Virus record (IMG/VR): IMGVR_UViG_3300023176_002924
Location: 1-23,948 of that record
Length of the DNA stretch: 23,948 nt
Direction: 5' to 3' (one strand)
Origin: a virus
Shown: piece after piece, positions 14,701 through 22,900 of the stretch
How positions within the stretch are numbered: position 1 is the stretch's first letter
Layout: each line of letters begins with the position of its first letter
Position numbers and translations under genes: made by a program
The notes under the pieces: generated by a model
Database searches by the model: none
The model's input: only the letters and a program-made list of their open reading frames with translations
What the model was told of the DNA's origin: nothing

Positions 14701-15918
14701 TGTAAGCGCATCTTGTTTTGCATTCCAAGTAGCAGCAGATGAAATGTAAGCATCGGCAATCGCTGTACCTTGCCAAGTACCTGAAGTGATAGTACCTACT
14801 TCAGTAATTGCTAGTGAATTAATATCTGCTTGTGTTTGATCTGCTGTTGCGTTAGTTTCAATACCTTCGAGCTTTGTTACTTGCTCGTCCGTCATTGCGC
14901 CCCATGCAGAAGTATTTGCCGCAGGAATACTTGCGTTTGTTCCAGTGCTGCTTGTAATTTCTAAAGCAGTATCATTCGCAGTTGCGGTTAAATCTGTTAC
15001 ACCAGTTGGTAGAGTAAAATTGTTTGCTTGAACTGCAGTAACGTGACCTCTTGCATTTGTAGTGACAGAAGAAATAGCAGTAAACGTACCTTCATTAGCA
15101 AGAGTATTATTTCCCGCAGTAGGATCTGATCTTGTTACATCAGCGTGATTAATAACAATGTCAGTTTCTGTTGATTTATCGGCTGTAAAATCACCGCCGG
15201 TAATTGTTAAACTTATTTCTGTTCCTTCGTTAATATCCAATAAACCATCATTAGGTACAGCGCCAGCGGGTAGTGTAAATGTATTTGCCTGAATTGCTGT
15301 AACATGCCCGCGAGCATTTGTTGTTACACCAGTAATCGCGCTAAATGTACCTTCATGTGTAAGTGTATCTGCGCCTGCAGCTGGATCTGATCTTGTTACA
15401 TCAGCGTGATTAATAACAATGTCAGTTTCTGTTGATTTGTTTGCAGTAAAATCGCCACCAGTAATAGTAAGAGCAATCTCTGTGCCTTGGTTTATATCAA
15501 GTAATGCGTCATTAATATCAGACGGGACTGCGTATCTTCCATCTAAATTTATAACAACGTCTGATAATTGTCCAGATCTTGTTAGAGTAAGATTGCCATC
15601 TCCTGTTCCAAAACTTCCACCGTCGACGTAATTATCTGTGGTTGAAACTGTTTGGAAAGTTAAAGTACCTTCGCCGTCGGTTACGAGAATTTGTGCATTA
15701 GCGCCATCTGATGTTGGAAATGCATAATCTCCAATTTGAAAAGAAGAAACATTTGCACCTATTTCGAAAAGGGTTGTTCCATCTGTAGAATAAAGAATTC
15801 TATCATTGACGTTAATGGCTAATTCGCCGACATCAATAAATGCAGAATCTTCAGTATTTGCAACTTCTGGTAGATTGCCCGCAACATTTGTGCGTTTTAT
15901 TTGAAATTTAGTAGCCAT
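11740..15918 (-). CDS. 1392-aa modular tail-fibre protein
   Basis: The N-terminus MATKFQIKRTNVAGN...GELAINVNDRILYSTDGTTLFEIG is a virion-anchoring module shared in outline with the 384-aa fibre. The rest is built of fibre modules in varied copy number: two to three LLDINEGTEI..LTITGGDFTA units (first 350 residues), two LTFGIADTNSVV..ENTALSTW units (about 400-466 and 830-886), several GTWQGS..IASAYLDSDTAHL and FTGAKTFSGG units, one AVAHGGTGASDAAT, and a TVSGTTTTINSNEVNIGDSI module. It ends with a GGDIELITNGSAVKVNN beta segment and no chaperone domain. A late promoter lies upstream and AGAGA precedes the ATG. It is a candidate long-tail-fibre subunit, and the following GG-domain protein could connect to it. 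Confidence 0.92.
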   Translation of the reverse strand: MATKFQIKRTNVAGNLPEVANTEDSAFIDVGELAINVNDRILYSTDGTTLFEIGANVSSFQIGDYAFPTSDGANAQILVTDGEGTLTFQTVSTTDNYVDGGSFGTGDGNLTLTRSGQLSDVVINLDGRYAVPSDINDALLDINQGTEIALTITGGDFTANKSTETDIVINHADVTRSDPAAGADTLTHEGTFSAITGVTTNARGHVTAIQANTFTLPAGAVPNDGLLDINEGTEISLTITGGDFTADKSTETDIVINHADVTRSDPTAGNNTLANEGTFTAISSVTTNARGHVTAVQANNFTLPTGVTDLTATANDTALEITSSTGTNASIPAANTSAWGAMTDEQVTKLEGIETNATADQTQADINSLAITEVGTITSGTWQGTAIADAYISSAATWNAKQDALTFGIADTNSVVINSATVADNDYAKFTATGLEGRNASEVKTDLSLNNVENTALSTWPGSTNITTLGTIATGTWQGTDVAVAHGGTGASDAATARTNLDVDQAGTINYIHPTPTRSDTTSTDAPAYGGTFEAVTSVTSDANGHITAIDVSTVTIPASDNTDEDVSVANLRTRLGQISTDTTIGDAADVQLTMSGDVIVSGNLTVSGTTTTINSNEVNIGDSILILNSDETGTPSQNGGIELERGTSANVLLQYNETNDRWEFTNDGSTYHNIATGVEDGATADQTQADINALAITQVGTISSGTWQGSVIASAYLDSDTAHLSGTQTFTGAKTFSGGITLDTITGSTQASTIDFDDDASGNGTNATSIKSLAGLNLYFDANDNDSSELQIFHGSAEIAAFDASGNFTLTGTVDGVDIAALNTTVSGKQDALTFGIADTNSVVIDSATVADNDYAKFTASGLEGRSASEVKTDLSLNNVENTALSTWAGSTSITTLGTISSGTWNGSVIASAYLDSDTAHLTGAQTFTGAKTFSGGLVASGGISGFDINNGISGTNFNITGVNQLEIADPGEGFVFKAGASGDMTLAIVDDSSDNILRYSGSGAVFDVQGNITLTGTVDGRDVATDGTKLDTIDTNANAYTHPNHTGDVTSTGDGATVIADDAVTYAKMQNLVTGNRLLGGTAAGLIGEVQVAAEMIADDAVSNDKLSNMSNNTIKGNNTGSAANPVDLTAAEVRALINVEDGATADQTQADINALAITQVGTITSGTWQGSAISTAYISNLSGTNTGDEPAASTTVSGIVELATIAETNTGTDATRAVTPDGLGGWTGSSNVTTLGTIATGTWNGSVIASDYLDADTAHLTTTQNFTGAKTFTSDSGITVRSATNGAGATIDFSDHASGSYGQVGTIQYLHSDGAVTTTGGNSTDGWIFSGTETRTVVKVVGDIEATADMYSGGDIELITNGSAVKVNNTPGTWSMYEDAAGDLIFDFA
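15122..15438 (-). repeat. 56-nt identical direct repeat, 261 nt apart, within the 1392-aa gene
   Basis: Bases 15122-15177 and 15383-15438 read identically on the plus strand. The 261-nt period equals 87 residues and reflects a tandem duplication of the TITGGDFTA...INHADVTRSDP module. Confidence 0.85.
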
Positions 15919-15944
15919 ATTGTTCTCTATATAGATATAAACAA

Positions 15945-15960
15945 TAACTTATATAAGTTA
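15945..15960. promoter_or_regulatory. Perfect 16-bp palindrome in a fibre-gene leader
   Basis: TAACTTATATAAGTTA is fully self-complementary. It lies between the late box at 15969-15976 and the 1392-aa ATG, so it would be at or just after the transcription start. A second palindrome, TCTATATAGA, is at 15926-15935. It could be a protein-binding site or weak hairpin, and has no G+C-rich stem to act as a terminator. Confidence 0.35.
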
Positions 15961-15968
15961 CCCTATTT

Positions 15969-15976
15969 TATTTATA
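15969..15976 (-). promoter_or_regulatory. T4-type late promoter before the 1392-aa fibre
   Basis: The minus strand reads TATAAATA. It overlaps the TAA stop of the 2OG oxygenase gene and leaves a leader of about 50 nt before the fibre ATG at 15918. Confidence 0.7.
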
Positions 15977-16598
15977 CAAACTTTGGCCCGTAAACCCACC
16001 AAACAATTGACTTTCTTAGTCCAGTTTTTACTCTACCAACTCGATGTAAAGTCCAGGAAGGAAATGCAATTAAAGTATTTCTTTTTTGTTCTAACGTAGT
16101 TAGTACACCAGAATCCATTATTTGGAATTTTCCACCTTTATATTCTTCTGGATCTGATAGAATTAAACTAAAACTTAATTTTCTATGCATTGCAGAATTC
16201 ATTTCTAAATTTGTATTTAAATCTGAAAATTTATCACAATGTAAAGAATAGTGTTGACCTTTATAATACGATGTCAATTGTATAAAATTAAAACCAGTTA
16301 GATTAAATCCAAAATAAGCATCATTGATACTTTCTGTTAATGTATAGAGAGAATGGAACGCAGCAATAGATAATTCATTTGTATCATCGTAGTTATAAAA
16401 ACTTAAATTAGAAGATCTAATTTTTGAGTCTTTTATTCCATCACTACTGTCGATACCATCTTTTCTTATTGCTTGAGGATCTGTTGAATTAAAATATTCT
16501 TCTAAAATATTTAATTCGTCTTCTGGCATAGCATTTTCAAAAATTAAATAATCTTCTTGACATAATAATTTTTTTTCTGGATAGGGCGTTAATGGCAT
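15972..16598 (-). CDS. 2OG-Fe(II) oxygenase
   Basis: The 208-aa protein belongs to the 2-oxoglutarate/Fe(II) dioxygenases, which hydroxylate proteins, nucleic acids or small molecules using O2 and 2-oxoglutarate. The facial triad is visible as H120-x-D122 (GQHYSLHCDKF) and H185 (FPSWTLHRVGRV), and R195 (TGLRKSIVWW) fits the 2-oxoglutarate-binding Arg. The core strands RKLSFSLILSDPEEYKGGKFQI are typical of the P4H/PiuC-like branch. The length is normal for a phage single-domain enzyme. Such genes are frequent in marine T4-like phages. Here it sits alone inside the fibre module, behind a late-promoter-like box, so it is likely made with virion proteins. Its substrate cannot be read from the sequence. 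Confidence 0.92.
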   Translation of the reverse strand: MPLTPYPEKKLLCQEDYLIFENAMPEDELNILEEYFNSTDPQAIRKDGIDSSDGIKDSKIRSSNLSFYNYDDTNELSIAAFHSLYTLTESINDAYFGFNLTGFNFIQLTSYYKGQHYSLHCDKFSDLNTNLEMNSAMHRKLSFSLILSDPEEYKGGKFQIMDSGVLTTLEQKRNTLIAFPSWTLHRVGRVKTGLRKSIVWWVYGPKFV

Positions 16599-16623
16599 AA
16601 TATAATTCCATAATATAAAATAC

Positions 16624-16631
16624 TATTTATG
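16624..16631 (-). promoter_or_regulatory. Variant late promoter before the oxygenase gene
   Basis: The minus strand reads CATAAATA, one base from the T4 late box. It overlaps the stop codon of the 314-aa S74 gene and lies 25 nt before the oxygenase ATG, the same geometry as the exact boxes. Confidence 0.5.
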
Positions 16632-17571
16632 TATTTTTTAAAGCATCTATTTCGGCTTTGAGTGCTTTGCACACTGATATTAAAAACGCAGATAGTTTTT
16701 GATAATCTACAGCTTTAAATCCATTTTCACGAGTTTCAACTAATGTAGGTTGTATTTCTTCAATTTCTTGTGCAATTACACCAATAGCGTGACCGGTTTG
16801 TTGATGAATATCTGGAAAAGGAATCCAATCATATTCATATCCATTTATTTGATCTAACTTAGATAAAGCATCAGTGATAGGAGTAATATTTTCTTTTAAT
16901 CTTTGATCCGAAGAAGCAAACGCTGTAACATCACCGGTACAAGAAAGTGCACCTACGATTCTACTATTTCCATTAACATGTAAAGCATATGCGCCGGGAG
17001 CAGTATTAACGCCTACTCTAGTTGCAGTTGTATCAACGTGTAAAATTGGAGTTGCAACAGCACCAAATACTGTATTTCCACCAGTAACATTAAGTACTTC
17101 ATCTGCAGAAAGATATTTAAAAACTACGTCTGAACCAGTTCCAAAGTTGATAGCTTGATCGTCAACTAAAGTAACACTACCTTTTCTCATACGAACATTT
17201 GCAGCTATATGATTTTCAGGATCAGGATCAGAAACATCACCAAAACTCAATGTTTTTTCTGCGGTACCAAAATATTCATCATCTTCATCTGAGCGTAAAA
17301 ACTGGCTTGAAGATAAACCTCCGACTGCAGATCCATTTACATTAGTTAATTGAGAACCATTTCCAAAGAAATACGGCGCTACAACATTTGCAGCAGCTTC
17401 AATAGCATTTTGTGTATTTCCACTGTGTGATTGCCCAATCGACATTACGCCATTAGTACCATCAACATAAAATTTATTAGTGTTTACTGTAATATTAGCA
17501 TCACCTATAACGACGTCGCCGTCTGTAGTTAAGCCTTCTAATACTTCAAATTTTATTGCTTGATTTGCCAT
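16627..17571 (-). CDS. 314-aa tail-fibre protein with C-terminal S74 chaperone
   Basis: Residues 1-215 are beta-rich fibre sequence (VVIGDANITVNTNKFYVDG, PYFFGNGSQLTNVNGSAV, RVGVNTAPGAYALHVNG), of the type found in fibres folded by S74 domains. The chaperone begins at about 220: SSDQRLKEN (220-228) has the conserved cleavage Ser, GYEYDW follows, then GHAIGVIAQEIEEIQPTLV and a closing helix KLSAFLISVCKALKAEIDAL for trimerisation. On family knowledge, the last 95 or so residues are probably removed after folding. The gene begins 3 nt after the 137-aa gene. It is clearly related to the 179-aa S74 protein over the chaperone but has a much longer fibre part. Confidence 0.94.
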   Translation of the reverse strand: MANQAIKFEVLEGLTTDGDVVIGDANITVNTNKFYVDGTNGVMSIGQSHSGNTQNAIEAAANVVAPYFFGNGSQLTNVNGSAVGGLSSSQFLRSDEDDEYFGTAEKTLSFGDVSDPDPENHIAANVRMRKGSVTLVDDQAINFGTGSDVVFKYLSADEVLNVTGGNTVFGAVATPILHVDTTATRVGVNTAPGAYALHVNGNSRIVGALSCTGDVTAFASSDQRLKENITPITDALSKLDQINGYEYDWIPFPDIHQQTGHAIGVIAQEIEEIQPTLVETRENGFKAVDYQKLSAFLISVCKALKAEIDALKNT

Positions 17572-17574
17572 TTA

Positions 17575-17988
17575 TTAGATCCTAAAAATGCCAGAAGTAT
17601 TCCAAGTGACGTCAATATTACCGCCACTAGGAGTAATTGGAAAACCTGTAATACCAGTATCTAACCACGCTACTAATCTAGATGTTGTTGTAACTGATGT
17701 GTCAATCCAAATGAGTAATGCTTCACATGGATCGCCGGCAGGAACAGATAAGAACGATACATCATCAGCGTTAAAAATACCATCTGTAACTGTTTTATTA
17801 GATAAAGTTATTGTAGAAATAATACTAGCACCAGGAATATCTGAATAGAAAGTATCTGTTGGATCATACGTTCCACCAGCAACACCAGTATCAATTAATG
17901 AAACTTTAACGGTAGAAGTGCTAAGAGCTGTATCAGAATCTCCATTCAATAATGCTTGCTTATAATCTGGATATATCGCATTAGCCAT
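17575..17988 (-). CDS. 137-aa phage structural protein
   Basis: This protein resembles a small family found next to tail-fibre genes in many phages. It starts MANAIYPDYKQALLNG and contains VKVSLIDTG, a FYSDIPG segment, a NKTVTDGIFNADDVSF segment (the 'dGvfdA.DvtF' pattern), DPCEALLIWIDT, SRLVAWLDTGITGFPITPSGG and WNTSGIFRI at the end. It is all-beta with no catalytic motif, so it is probably a virion or fibre-tip component. The ATG overlaps the stop of the 67-aa gene by 8 nt. The exact role in the family is not established as far as I know. Confidence 0.85.
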   Translation of the reverse strand: MANAIYPDYKQALLNGDSDTALSTSTVKVSLIDTGVAGGTYDPTDTFYSDIPGASIISTITLSNKTVTDGIFNADDVSFLSVPAGDPCEALLIWIDTSVTTTSRLVAWLDTGITGFPITPSGGNIDVTWNTSGIFRI

Positions 17989-18184
17989 CTACTTTTTCCT
18001 CTTTTTCTTCTGTTTCAGTTTGTTGTGGTGTTAATTGACTAATTTGTGTTTGTAAGTTATCAATAACTTCTTTTGCAACCTGTAATTGTGTTTCTAAGTT
18101 AATAACATCAGCTAATGCTGCGTTTAGTTTTCCTTGTTGTACTTGTACATATTTGTTAATAAAATCAACTTGTCCAGCTTCCAT
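17981..18184 (-). CDS. Small 67-aa coiled-coil protein with acidic tail
   Basis: Residues 1-52 form one amphipathic helix with heptad spacing (FINKYVQVQQGKLNAALADV, LETQLQVAKEVIDNLQTQI), then a Thr/Gln turn and an acidic end (ETEEKEEKVDG). Size and layout, a short coiled coil followed by an acidic tail, recall the T4 fibre-assembly chaperone gp57A (79 aa), but I see no specific sequence match. It lies 18 nt after the 384-aa fibre and overlaps the 137-aa gene by 8 nt. It could be a fibre chaperone or a small structural subunit. Confidence 0.82.
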   Translation of the reverse strand: MEAGQVDFINKYVQVQQGKLNAALADVINLETQLQVAKEVIDNLQTQISQLTPQQTETEEKEEKVDG

Positions 18185-18202
18185 AATTTATTCACCTTTT
18201 AT

Positions 18203-19357
18203 TTAAAATGTTCCTCCGTCCAAACTTGTAAATGTCGGGACACCGCTTGCATCTAATTGTAATACGTCATATGCTACACCAGCAACCTCAGCAAGAGCGC
18301 TAGTACCTTGACCATACAATAAAGAATTTGTTGTTACACTAGATTTTCCAGTACCACCATGTTCTACTGCAAGATCTGATGTTAATGTTAATGACGCTGC
18401 AGCTAAAGCACCCATATCTACTGGAGCTAATGTACCGGTACCTACAGTATCACCTGTAGGCTCAGTCGCTAATCCAGTGATAAATTTAAAAGTGCCTGCA
18501 TCTGATGCATCTCTAAATAACCCTGCGTATTTAGTACCAGTATCATCGTATTCACCATAAAATCCAAAATCTACTGCATCTGTTTGGTTATTAGAAGCTA
18601 ACTTAATCATGTTATCTTCTACTGCTAACGTTGACGTAGTAATCTCGGTAATGCTACCTTGTACATATAAATTACCAGTAGCTGTAATATCTCTAAACGT
18701 TACATCATCTGTAGTTGCAACTGGCTGTCCAATATTAATGCCAGTACCATCTACAGTAACGCCCGTACCGCCAACCGCATATAAACCTGAAGAATTGGCT
18801 AATAAACCGTCTTGTGCATCTACCGCTACATCATCAGCGTTTACAGTAATACCATTACCAGTTCCTACGGTAAGTGTTCTACTTATTGTAATATCACCAC
18901 CGCCGGTTAAACCAGAACCGGCAGTAATATTAACAGCAGAATGATCAATGTGTTCATTCGATACGAAGTTAATTAAAGCATCGTGATCAATCGCAGCATC
19001 TCTGGCATCTACATAAGCTTTAATTGATTCAGAAGATGCAATAGAAGTATTTGAAACACCTGTAGTCATAGTATCATCATCAATGATACTAGTAATACCG
19101 TACGGCGTGCCACTTGGTCCTAACGTTACTTTAGAAGTTTTTACTTCATCAATAAATGAAATTGAATTTGCGACTAATGCTTGATTAGCTGTTAAGACTC
19201 CTGGAAATCTTTCACCGGCAATTGCAGTTACTGCACTAAAATTACCAATATATAATACGTCACCATTGCCAGACCACGCTAACTCACCATTGGCTAAACT
19301 TAAAGGTTCAGCAACGGTTTCAGATCTTTTAATTTGTATTAAGTTTTGTGTTGCCAT
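18203..19357 (-). CDS. 384-aa tail-fibre protein
   Basis: The N-terminus MATQNLIQIKRSETVAEP...NGELAWSGNGDVLYIGN is the same kind of virion-anchoring module as in the 1392-aa fibre (QIKR, GELA, D.LY). The following parts are beta-rich modules: GSGLTGGGDITISRTLTVGTGNGITVNAD, a duplicated GLYAVGGTGVTVDGTGINI, ITATGNLYVQGSITEITTSTLAVEDNMIKL, and AVEHGGTGKSSVTTNSLLYG. The last residues, FTSLDGGTF, match the ending of the 81-aa protein (DGGSF). No chaperone domain is present. GGAG lies upstream of the ATG. It is likely a short or side-fibre subunit in the same operon as the 67- and 137-aa genes. Confidence 0.9.
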   Translation of the reverse strand: MATQNLIQIKRSETVAEPLSLANGELAWSGNGDVLYIGNFSAVTAIAGERFPGVLTANQALVANSISFIDEVKTSKVTLGPSGTPYGITSIIDDDTMTTGVSNTSIASSESIKAYVDARDAAIDHDALINFVSNEHIDHSAVNITAGSGLTGGGDITISRTLTVGTGNGITVNADDVAVDAQDGLLANSSGLYAVGGTGVTVDGTGINIGQPVATTDDVTFRDITATGNLYVQGSITEITTSTLAVEDNMIKLASNNQTDAVDFGFYGEYDDTGTKYAGLFRDASDAGTFKFITGLATEPTGDTVGTGTLAPVDMGALAAASLTLTSDLAVEHGGTGKSSVTTNSLLYGQGTSALAEVAGVAYDVLQLDASGVPTFTSLDGGTF

Positions 19358-19375
19358 CTAAGACTCCAATTTAAT

Positions 19376-19621
19376 TTAGAAGCTTCCACCATCCATATAA
19401 GCTAGTTTTATTTCATATTTTTGATTACTAGAATTATATTGGAGAGTGGCTCCATCTACTTTATTTACCTCAGTTACGCTTTCAATAGATTTTAAATCAG
19501 ACAATACAATATCCTTTACAGTGTTTCTTAAAGTTAAAGGGGCGCTTGTTTGCAAACGACCAGCACTGTTATTGATATCAATTTCAAGACCGTATGATCT
19601 TTGAAAATTTTGATCTGCCAT
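19376..19621 (-). CDS. 81-aa fibre-associated structural protein
   Basis: This short protein (MADQNFQRSYGLEIDINNSAGRL...) has the sequence TLQYNSSNQKYEIKLAYMDGGSF at its end, a segment common at the C-terminus of marine phage fibre and structural proteins and shared in its final residues with the downstream 384-aa fibre. The start has a good ribosome binding site (GGAG, 6-7 nt) and a late promoter 23 nt upstream. It could be a free-standing end-module that caps or joins fibres, or the remnant of a longer fibre that lost its middle. No enzymatic motif is seen. Confidence 0.8.
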   Translation of the reverse strand: MADQNFQRSYGLEIDINNSAGRLQTSAPLTLRNTVKDIVLSDLKSIESVTEVNKVDGATLQYNSSNQKYEIKLAYMDGGSF

Positions 19622-19644
19622 TTAAATCTCCAACTATTTGTTAT

Positions 19645-19652
19645 TATTTATA
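19645..19652 (-). promoter_or_regulatory. T4-type late promoter before the 81-aa gene
   Basis: The minus strand reads TATAAATA directly after the stop of the 109-aa gene and 23 nt before the 81-aa ATG. It probably drives the 81-, 384-, 67-, 137- and 314-aa genes. Confidence 0.7.
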
Positions 19653-19982
19653 TTAAATTTTAGTTACACCAGGATTTACTGTTAAAATACCTTCTATAAT
19701 TCTAGAAACAAGTCCTAAATCATTAGTCAATTCAACATCATAAACATATCTTCCAGGCTCCATTGAATTTGTAGTTGTAGAATCTAGTGTTAATGTAACA
19801 GTACCGTCGGGAACACTTAAAGCTACACCAATATTAATCGCAGTAGAAGAAGTATAATATCTTCTAATTTGACCTGCTCCAGTATATCCTTGTAGATCTA
19901 TTGCAGCACCATCTTCTTTTAATGTAATAACAGTTTCCCAATCAGCACCTTGATCTATATTTAAATTTGCTTTCGTTGCCAT
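19653..19982 (-). CDS. 109-aa Ig-like / BppU-N-like structural protein
   Basis: The sequence follows the pattern of small beta-sandwich phage proteins related to the N-terminal part of baseplate upper proteins: NIDQGADWETVITLKEDGAAIDLQGYTGAGQIRR, a segment DGTVTLTLDSTTTNSMEPGRYVYDVELTND, and GILTVNPGVTKI. The 'G.dw', 'dL.Gyt...qIR', 'l.l....t..l..G.Y.YD.e' and closing 'G...v.p.vT' features are all there. It is probably a virion component linking fibres or the baseplate. Its ATG overlaps the stop of the large upstream fibre by one base (TAATG), so the two are translationally coupled and may be partners. Confidence 0.85.
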   Translation of the reverse strand: MATKANLNIDQGADWETVITLKEDGAAIDLQGYTGAGQIRRYYTSSTAINIGVALSVPDGTVTLTLDSTTTNSMEPGRYVYDVELTNDLGLVSRIIEGILTVNPGVTKI

Positions 19983-22900
19983 TAAGTTGTCTCTATTTTA
20001 ACTACATTAAATCTATGTATATCTGTTCCTGTTGCATCAGGACAGTTTGCATTTAAAATAATATGACTATTGTTTGTTGTTGGTGTAATTGTTACATCTA
20101 TGCTATTACTTATTTCGCCATATCTGGAGAAAAATACATCTGTTCCATTATGTACACACATAATTTCTACACCATACGCACTCGTAGCATCATTTTCATT
20201 TCTACCCTGTACAATATACTTGAATCCTCGAGATTCACTGAAAGGTAAACTATCAATTTCTTGATCGCCTGTAGCAGTAACTGCGGTTTCAGTTGCTAAC
20301 ATAGCAACACCGTTTGCAGTTAATACTTCAATTTCTAGTGAAAAGATATTTGCTACACCTTCAACAATAATATTTGTAAATGTTGCATTAGCGTTAAAAT
20401 CTGATTCTGCATTAACTGTTAAAGTATCAGCGCCATCACTACCTAAAACAGTATTATTATTAACAGTTAATGCATTAATATTTGCATCATTACCAAAGAT
20501 ATCCCATCTTAATGACGATGAACCTAAATCATCACCTGAAGTTGCAGGATATAAGTATGTTGCTACAGAAGTATTAGAAAGGAATGCATCCCACCTATGA
20601 GTTGAATCTCCAAGATCTTGTCCTGTTTCGTTCGGTTTTGCTGTACTTCCAAATGTTACTGCGCCAGTGAGCGTTGAAGAAGAAGTTACTGTAGCAGTAC
20701 CAGTAACTTTAAATGCTTCTGTTGGAGTATCAGTTCCACCTACATGCAATTTGGATGAAACATAACCACTACCATCAACGTTAAGGCCATCGCTAACTGC
20801 GGTGCCTGTTACATTTACGCCGGTGTCTGACGTTTGTAATTTGCTAGCAGCTGCATAATATAATTCAACAGCCCCGTCAGCAGTCATATCAATGTAGTTT
20901 CCACCTTCTGTATTTTCGATAACTACATTATTGCCTTGTACTATTAAACTTCCAGCACCATTTTCCGTGATGTATGAATGGTTATCAGCACTACTATGAT
21001 ACAATTGAAAATCTTGCTCGTCGCCTAATTGTAATTTATCGTTATCACCCGCAACAAAACCATCGGCAACAACATTACCCGTAACAGTGATACCACCTGC
21101 CTGTGTATCTAACTTTGCAACACTATTATGATATAGTGTTGCTTCACCGCCAGCAGTACCGACAAAATAATTTCCACCTTCAGTGTCTTCTATAACTACA
21201 CCATTAGCTTGAAGTGCTAAAGAACCTGTACCAGATTCTCGAACATATGAAGTTGTACCATCATTAAAAATTTCCATCGTGGTGCCAAGAGTAACTTTCT
21301 CGCTGTTACCCATTGTTAAACCATCAGAAATAATTGTGCCTGTTACCGTAACACCAGTATTAGTTGTTTGTAATCTTGCGGTTGCAGCAGAATATAGAAT
21401 TGCCGAAGTATTTGTACCGCTTGCAGATATAATTGGTGTAATACCGCCAGAACCATTGTCTGATGAAATAATTACATCTGCATTATCAGCATTATTTGTA
21501 ATGTTTAAATTGCCAGTTTTATTTGTAATAAGAGAAGCTGTACCATTATGATATAATTCTAGATCTTGAGCAGCACCTAGCTGTACTCTTTCATTGTCGC
21601 CTGCGACAAAACCATCTGATACAACATTACCGGTAACAACAACACCACCTGTTGCAGTAGCTAATTTAGCAGCGCCGGCATAATATAAATTTAAAGCCCC
21701 ACCAGCCGCCATATCAATATAATTTCCACCTTCTGTATTTTCAAGGATCATATTATTACCTTGAAGTACTAATGAACCGCCGCCTGATTCTTTGATGATA
21801 GAATTGCCTGATGCTTCATGGAAAATTTGTAAATCTTGAGAAGCACCTAGTTGTAATTTTTCTCCATCTCCTGCAACGAAACCATCTGATACAACGTTAC
21901 CGGTAACTGTAATTCCACCGGCCTGAGTAGTAAGTTTTTGTGCATTATTGTGATACATCACGACCGCGCCATTTAATGTTGCAGTAACATATGCTTCTGA
22001 ACCGGTATGACTTCTTACTTCTAGCTTATCAGTAAATAAATTTGTATTAGTGGAACCTCTGACATCTAAAATCGCAGTATTGATATTTGCTCGTGCGCCA
22101 GTATGATAAATTGAAAGATCTGCATCAGTTCCCATCGTAATAAAGTTATTATCATCAAAATTAAGGGTATTAGCTGATTTATCCCATGTAAGAGTATTAA
22201 CTGAGGTAGAACCTTCAATGCTAATATCATCTTCGAATAGTGAAGTACTTCTTACACGCAGTGTACTTGTATTAGCTAAATCAGTAATATGAACTTGATT
22301 ATTATTAGCTAATAGCGCTGGTGAATCGTCTGGCGAATATAGATAGGTTCCAACACCATCATCGCCAACAAGGTAACGCGACGCATCTGCAGCGCGCAAT
22401 GTAAGATCTGTTGCTTGGATAATTAATGAACCAGTTCCTGACTCAGAAATGATAGAATTATTTGCAGCAGCATCAAAATAAATTTCTAATTCGCCGTCTG
22501 TACCAAATGTTGCTTTCGCGTTATCATTCCAATTCATTGTACGTGTTGTAGCAGTCCATGTTAATGCATCTTCATTTGTTGATACCGCATCAGATTCAAA
22601 CTTAACATTAGATTGAACACGCAATGTATCTGTATTTGCTTCACCTTCGATTTCAACACCATAAGACTTAGTAGCAAGTTTTTGTGTACCATAATGATAA
22701 AGAACAACATCACCGCTACTACCATCGGCTCTAATATAATCTGCTACGCCACCGTTGCTGTCGTCTGTAGCAATAAGAATATCGGCGTTATCAGCATTAT
22801 TTTTAATAACAATGTTGCCAGTAGAGTTGTCAATTCGTGAAGTAGTAGCATCGTGATAAATAGATAAATCACCACTCGTACCAAAAGTAGCATAGTTATT

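Noticed and set aside
18200-18207. TTTAAATA near the start of the 67-aa gene as a late promoter
   Set aside because: It has two mismatches to the late box and is too close (under 20 nt) to the start codon to be persuasive.
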